Shown here in pieces: positions 57,861-64,000 of a DNA stretch of 64,000 nucleotides. The notes under the pieces were generated by a model, which saw only the letters and a list, made by a program, of their open reading frames with translations, had not been told where the DNA came from and did no database searches. Source of the DNA: Crocodylus rhombifer (Eukaryota; Chordata; Crocodylia; Crocodylidae); assembly GCA_038503035.1 (NCBI GenBank), contig JAVSML010000047.1, positions 262,972 to 326,971 on the forward strand. Direction: 5' to 3'. Both the position numbers and the translations under genes were made by a program. Numbering within the stretch: position 1 is the stretch's first letter; each line of letters starts with the position of its first letter.

Positions 57861-60050
57861 CCTGCAAGAAGCGAAGAAATGTTCTATGGATGTTGTTGTC
57901 TTACTCCCCCTGTCCGCTTTTTAAGGTACAATAATGTATTAGAGCTTCTAAGGGGAGGTCCCTAATTAGTGAGTTTTTTTCCTTGTTATTGATGAATTCT
58001 ATGAGATTATTTTTGCATTGTTGTACTTAAAATTCTGTACACATATCAATACAGAATAAGTACATAAACTAATTATCCAGAAATGGCAAACTTGCCAACA
58101 GCTGTTCTTGAAAATGGAGGAGAATATGTTTATCCATTTAGGTCTAATCTGTACATTGTAGTGCTTTACTTTCAAGATTTTTCCATGTTCATTTTAAAAC
58201 TAAAGATAATCTATGGTTTGGGCTAACAGGATACATTTTTTTTTCTGTCTAGGCCAACAGAGCAAGAAGTCTGTCTTAACCATTGTTCAAGAAAATCACT
58301 TTGTGCAACTACTACCATAAAATAACATGCTGCTTAATGAATTTATGAATTTGTATCAAATACCTGTCTCTGTAGCTCAAATAGAAAATTTAAACAGGGA
58401 TTTGTATTGACATCATATTGTAACCTTTACTAGTATTTTTTATTACAGGAATTGTCACTTTGACATTTGGCAAAGATTTTTATTTTTTTTTTGCATTATA
58501 TAATTATGGAGGATACATACTTGAAAGAAGTTTTCATCCCATGAAACATCTTATTTTACAGATATTTTACATGGCACAAATGTTCATACTACTTCCACCT
58601 TTCCCTTATTAATAGGTTGCCTTTCATTTATCAGACTATAAAATAACTTAGATTACATGGCGTTCACAGAATGATAAACAAAAGTCATTCAGAATAACAT
58701 GTATTCTTGTGTGTAATATGGAAAATACAAATTATATTTAAAAAGATTAGAGGTTGGTATGATAGTGTTAGAATTTCTGATCCCTGGTGTTTCCCATATT
58801 CCAAATGCATTTTCCACTACTCCTCTATAGATTCCTTCTATAAAAGTTATTGCTCTTTAAAGTCCACCTGTATTTTTCTGGGTAGTGTTCCATCTTTTTA
58901 ATGTGCTTCCAATAATAATGTTTAATTTGTCCTTATGCACAGTTTCACAGTAATATATGTAATATATGTAAAGGTAAAAGGCTTGTGAGTGTCTACATCT
59001 GGTCCCAGTGCAGAATTTTGTATTTGTAGTTCAGTAATGTATATATTCTTAGAGTTAATTCTGCCTCTAGGCTCCAAACTCCAAACTCCTCTTATCCGCC
59101 TTCTCTCTTAGACTTGCTTTATTGGAACAGTATTTCCAGGGACTCTTTCCCTGCACAAGAAGAGGAGCTCTGCAATGATGATAATTCAGTCCAAGTATTC
59201 TCTACTTGGGCCAGAATAGAAGTTATAAGCATGTCATATCTATCTTACCTCCCAACCCTATGATTTCTATCACTTCCCCTGCCTGCATCCAAGATCTGGG
59301 GGTTGTGGTGAAGAGCAATCTTGGCTTAAATCCAGGTCTGGCAAACACTTCAGAATATTTTATGACAGAAAACGCTGATGAAGATGGGAATGTTAACTTA
59401 AATTTTCAGCAAAAAAGACTTGCATAAACTAGACCCCAAATTTTTAAAACCCAAGTTATTTTGAAAGACAACCAAAGTTTTACATTTCCCAACCAACCAA
59501 CCAACCAATAAATAAATAAATAAAATAATGTCAAAAGCTTCATGCATTCCATGAAATACTTTGTTTTAGTGATACCCATTTTTTTTCTTCATCAGAACTG
59601 GTGGCAACATTTTGTTCCTTAATTAAATCTTTTCCTCAGTGGCCTATATTAGTGTTCTGTTTCTCCCAAGAGAGATCCTGGAGGAATTATCAGCACATTT
59701 TATGCACTGTAAATCTCCCCTCTCCCTTTCATAAGACCTTAAAAATGGGCAACCTTCTCAAGGAGGAAAGAATGCTTCCCCAGGAAACAAATTGTAACTT
59801 AGTCATGGAGAGTACGGTCGTCTTTTTCAGAGATTCACAACACCACATTCTGCTCCCCTTTACTTTAGAAGGCTGAACATTTGGTTTAACATTCATATTC
59901 ATTTGGTTCTACTGATGCATAGCAGAGTTTATCCCTAAAATAATTCTAATAATTTATTTCTAAAAGGCAGTTTAAGGAGCACTTACCTTCTGAGTGTCTT
60001 ACATCAGGATCTGCCTGAATGCTTGAGGGTGATTGTCCCATCAGGGACAC
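57861..60050. other. Unassigned AT-rich DNA
   Basis: No recognised gene or repeat apart from short low-complexity runs, including (AACC)n followed by (AATA)n at about 59490-59525. Confidence 0.45.
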
Positions 60051-60056
60051 CATATT

Positions 60057-61340
60057 TGTAGTTTTGTACAATGCCCAGCAAGGGGATGCAAGATTCAAAA
60101 AGCAGTTTGGGAGCCTGGGAAAATTTCACCCCAGGGGTTGTCTGAGCAGCTCCTCCTAAGATCAAAGTGTCCCCCCACACCTAGGATGGAGAGAGAGTGG
60201 CGTGCTGCATGAAAAAGGCTGGGAAGAGCCTGCAGCATGGTCCCTCCCCACAGTTGCCTACTGGACCCCTCATGGGCAGGCCAGAGGCCAGGAGAGCACC
60301 TAAAGGGTGAAGCAAAAGAGAGCAGACCCCCCAGAACAAGCAAGTGAAGTTTGTGAGTAGCTGAACAAATTCCTGAGGGTGGAGACATGGCTGTGAGGAG
60401 CCCCTAGAGAGCAGGAAGGTGATTCCCTGCTGGGTTTGGAGACTTGGGGTTGGTAAGAGTGTGATAACCGTCCCCACCATGCGAGTGGTTGGGGAAAGGA
60501 CTATAGTGGGACTGGGACAGCTTGGTGGAAAGAGACGCCAGCTAGGGAAAGGTTGCCAGGGTGCCTGTGTGGGTTGAGACCCAGGGAAACACGATCTGGG
60601 GGGAAGCCTTGGTGTACCGGAGTGTATCTTTAAGGGAAAGTGAGCCCAGAGGTGCTGCCTGGTCTGCCAGCGGCAGCTTGCTCTCCCTCTGTGTTTAAGT
60701 GTGTAAATAGCTCTGCAGGCTTGGAGAAGTCGCACCCAGGCAGAGAAGAGCGCACAGAGGTGTGTGGAGGAGAATTTGTGTCTCAGGCGTCTGGACTGGA
60801 AACAACCTCTGCAGACTGCGAGACACCTGGACCTGTGTGGGATAGCCCGAGGCAGCTGGAGCCTGCAAGCGTGTGATGAGAGGAGTGGGGGACTGCCCCA
60901 CCCTCTATCCATTGGGCAGTAGTAGGAGTGCCTGGCTATTAGTCGTATATAATTTATTAGGGGATTAATACAATGAGTATATAACATAATGCCTACGTTA
61001 TTAGCTTTGTATTCATTGATTTGAGCATCTTTTAAGTATAAATAGTTATCAACTGTTATTCTTGTATAAACTCATCCTTGTGCATTGTAAATGGAGAATT
61101 TCAAACTTTTTATATTATTTACTGTTCATTTGCATGTAGCAATTATTTCCTGTATATAATTAAATTCTATAAATAGTTATTTATGAGCCTGCAAGGTCTT
61201 TCCAATGTAAACAGAGCCTCTCCTCTCAGGGAGCCTCTGGCTGCACCTAGGTGAGCTAAGCAGGGGGCAGAGCTACCTGGCACCCCAGGTCCCGAACAAT
61301 TGGACATGGCTGCGGTTCACACCATCTGCCAAGGGTTACA
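60057..61340. mobile_element. Probable solo LTR with 4-bp TSD
   Basis: A 1,284-bp block starts TGTAGTTTTG and ends AGGGTTACA, so the ends are TGTA...TACA. Perfect TATT tetramers flank it (60053-60056 and 61341-61344). The first 0.85 kb is GC-rich and the last part AT-rich, unlike the surrounding DNA. Transcription direction is unclear: an AATAAA occurs on the minus strand near 60955. The 268-codon antisense frame inside has no viral or host motif. No second copy is present for comparison. Confidence 0.5.
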
Positions 61341-61344
61341 TATT

Positions 61345-62965
61345 TATAATCTGAACTATCTCAAAATGTGCAATCTTTGTTAAATGAGTTGAAGAATATT
61401 TTTACTGGATAACTGACAAAGCTATTGGAGGTAGTGTTTATAGAAAGAAAGTATTCTCTTGACTGCCCTGTTACCGTATTTAAAAAAAGGAGAAAGCTTA
61501 GTGATGTTTTGAAGTCATAACCCTCAGAGAGAACTGGTCCCTTATAATTTGAACAGTTTGTACTCAAACCCCTTGAAAGACTTCAGTCATTTGATATTGT
61601 CCATATTTTTAATATAGGCCACAAACAGGGGTGATAGAAACAGATGCATAAAACTATTCTGTAAATATTTTTAGAAGTGAAAATGTCTTTACAGTTTTCA
61701 AAATTCTGATTAGCCACATAATTATTTAAAAAAGGGGGGGTAGGGGGAAAAAGGAAGGAAAATTTAACAAAAAAATCATTTTTTCCACCTTTTTAAAAAT
61801 TAGAAATATATAAACACCCATGGCCAGCACAACTTTCATATCCCTATTTATCTACAACTATAGATCCTATAAACTATTTGATTCCTGGGAAGGAAAAATA
61901 AATAATTCTATCTAGAAGGTCAATAATAATATTGTGCAAACACCTAAACTTTTCCTGTTTGAAGGTCATTATTAAAAATCAAAGCAACAAGCCAATTATA
62001 AATATCAAAAGATTTGGAAGACATAAACATTATAGTTTTAGCGGTTTGGAGATTGTTTTTAAATATGTGTTGTATTAGAATGATACTCATTTTCCATCTT
62101 TTTTGCTTAAGAGGCTTACCCTGGCAATTTTATCTCTTCTCTAATTATGTAATTTAACCAGGAGCCTGGCTTCCCATCTGAATCATTTAAAAGGATGAAA
62201 GTTGTTTCTTCCCTAGTCATATTCTTTGAATAAATTCCTTCCTGCCTCCAGGCTGATTTCCTTAACCATTTTCTTTATAGAGCAGACAAATTGTTAGAAA
62301 CACTGAAGTCTCTCTCTCCCTGCTGCTCAATAAGACCTTAAAATCAGACAGTGGACTTTTTGCATACATTTTAACCGGAGTATAACAAGATCCCCAGTAA
62401 CTGAATATAATCTACATCCCTGCTGAGTGAAACTCTAACTGGTGACATATTTTGATAAGGCTTGTTACTGTTAGAGGTAATAATACCTAGTTTAGGTTGA
62501 ATTTTGAATGATGCAGTGACACCTAAGAAGAGTGTGAGGCCCCTATTGAGAGAGGACTACAAGTTTCAGCAAGAAAATTTGTAATTCTAACCTCAGTTAT
62601 AGGTACATACATATTCTCAGAATAATTTTCTCTAAGCTTACATTTATTAAACATAATAAAAGGAGAAAGTAGATTCAGAAGGAAAAGTTAATGGCATTGT
62701 GTGTTTTTTAAACTAGGCTTTTGTAAGTCAAATAACATCAAAAGTCTATTATGGCTGTAAAAGATTTGAATATATGTGTGGGGATAAAATTATGTACTTT
62801 ATACTGGGCTTTGTGTGGAAATGTTGGCGTGGTGCTTGCACAAGTATATACTTGCCCAGAGACCGCCTGTTGTGCTGCCCTGTCTGGAAAACATGTTTTA
62901 ATACTTTTGTTGGACCATCATTGAAAGCCATCAAGACTTCAGTCAATGATTCCCAAGAGCTGATC
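61345..62965. other. Unassigned AT-rich DNA
   Basis: No recognised transposon or gene. A perfect 8-bp inverted pair (atcattga at 62917-62924, tcaatgat at 62943-62950) precedes the large palindrome. Confidence 0.45.
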
Positions 62966-62970
62966 CACCT

Positions 62971-63080
62971 GAATGGACCAAGATCTTTCTACACAGCAAC
63001 ATGCAAGAGAGTATGAAAAAGGTCACACCTTCTTTATACTCTCTTGCATGTTGCTGTGTAGAAGGACCCTTTGTCCATTC
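62971..63080. repeat. Near-perfect 110-bp palindrome
   Basis: The arms mirror around 63025. The left arm has tctacacagcaacatgcaag followed by agagtat (62989-63014). The right arm has its exact complement, atactctcttgcatgttgct followed by gtgtaga (63036-63062). Pairing continues outwards to gaatggac/gtccattc with one indel and a few mismatches. It continues inwards to ggt/acc with a three-base loop (cac). Transcribed, it would form a single long hairpin. Origin unknown: a very small inverted-repeat transposon or a local inverted duplication. Confidence 0.9.
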
Positions 63081-64000
63081 TCGGCAGCACTGTTCTCAAG
63101 CATGTCTCACTGCTCCATTTTGGCTGCTTCCTGAACTGAAAAGAGTGTACTTACATCTGCATGGCACTGGAGTTAGGCTAATTAGTACTGCTGAATGACA
63201 GTACTGGTTGGCCCACCGATCTGCACATGAAGGCATCTATGCTGCTTCTAAATCTGGAGGCACAACATGCAGAGCAGAGGGGCATGCTTGAGGGTGCTGC
63301 TGCCTGGGCAAGTAAGTTTATAGTCTACGTCCATGGCACAGAGACCCTTATTTGAGATTCAGGTTGTTCTTTGTGTTGCTTCTCATTGCATATTATAAGG
63401 ACTTGAAAGAGGGACAAGACAGGTGGGTATCAGGTCAGCCTGATGAGCTTGTTTTAACAGAGCATGAACCTTAAAACTTTTTAATTTTTATTAGTTTAAA
63501 AAATGTGTACTTCTAGGGATTTTAAGAGTAAAACTCTCCTAGCCCTATGTTCTGAACTTTCCTATCAAGTTATTTCTGTGTGGGTTCAAGTAGATGCCCA
63601 GAGTATTTGCAGCCTAAGCAGAGCACGGAGGGAGTGTTGTGTAAAGTGACAGGGAGGACTTAAGAAATCTCAGACACTGGTTTCACGTTGGAGGGTGGCT
63701 GGATGTCAGCCTCACACTTTCCAGAAAAAGCTTCATTCAAGAAATCTGAGTTTAGGAGATTTCTCTAGGGTCCTAGCAACTAAGAACAGCCACTAAACTC
63801 TGTCTGGTCGGATCCAGGTATTGGGTCCAGTCATAACGAACTGGCAACTGTACAGTGGAATATTGGGCCAGTTTGTAACAAAAGATGTCTTTCTGTCAGC
63901 ACAGCTTAAAAAGGGTGAGCTCAAATTTAGTTCTAAATAAAAATGTGAAAAAAATTGAATAGCCTACCTTTACTGTAGAGTAATAGCTTATGTTAGTCAA
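63081..64000. other. Unassigned DNA
   Basis: No recognised gene or repeat to the window end. Confidence 0.45.

Noticed and set aside
60181..60987. 268-codon antisense frame
   Set aside because: It lies within the probable LTR, has no recognisable domain, and overlaps sense frames of equal quality.
62774..63016. 80-codon plus-strand frame as a gene
   Set aside because: It runs into the 110-bp palindrome, has no motif, and is matched by an equally long antisense frame.

Overview
This window looks like gene-poor, intergenic or deeply intronic nuclear DNA from a reptile, most likely a crocodilian. CR1 is the dominant LINE. The two best-preserved CR1 copies end in a GAAACTATG-type 3' repeat. Old L2, L3-like, RTE and MIR copies sit beside Ty3/gypsy, Penelope-like, hAT and endogenous-retrovirus LTR sequence. 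That mixture fits an archosaur or turtle, and the CR1 tail favours a crocodilian. The species is inferred, not proven. No complete protein-coding gene, tRNA, rRNA or CRISPR array was recognised.

Layout. 1-4.8 kb: mostly unassigned AT-rich DNA with an L2 fragment. 4.8-12.5 kb: MIR-like piece, antisense L2, an internally deleted CR1, a probable LTR, two inverted-repeat DNA elements, an antisense CR1 and a MIR. 14.6-16.1 kb: a GC-rich foldback transposon containing a minisatellite. 17.7-19.0 kb: first, truncated copy of a long LTR family (called LTR-A here). 21.3-22.1 kb: a Penelope-like fragment with a readable GIY-YIG endonuclease between inverted ends. 24.2-26.4 kb: old CR1/L3, a younger antisense CR1 and a GC-rich block with a tandem duplication. 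29.7-33.4 kb: a MITE, a MIR-like piece and a complete solo LTR-A with a 4-bp target duplication. 33.9-38.1 kb: an antisense L2 broken by two LTR insertions, one of them a second full LTR-A. 39.5-40.5 kb: a deleted hAT transposon with a BED zinc-finger remnant. 40.7 and 42.0-42.4 kb: two candidate host exons on opposite strands. 44.6-48.5 kb: inverted-repeat DNA elements and an RTE fragment. 48.9-51.6 kb: a decayed Ty3/gypsy element whose integrase lies upstream of its reverse transcriptase. 52.1-53.7 kb: a young CR1 carrying a 400-N assembly gap. 54.6 and 57.6 kb: Penelope-type terminal repeats. 56.8 kb: another CR1. 60.1-61.3 kb: a probable LTR with a 4-bp target duplication. 63.0 kb: a striking 110-bp palindrome.

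The strongest candidates for something unusual are (i) the gypsy element with copia-like INT-RT order (Gmr1-like), (ii) the Penelope-derived foldback elements with ribozyme-like motifs in their arms, and (iii) the near-perfect 110-bp hairpin. All calls come from reading translations and repeats by eye. No database search was run, and boundaries of old repeats are approximate.
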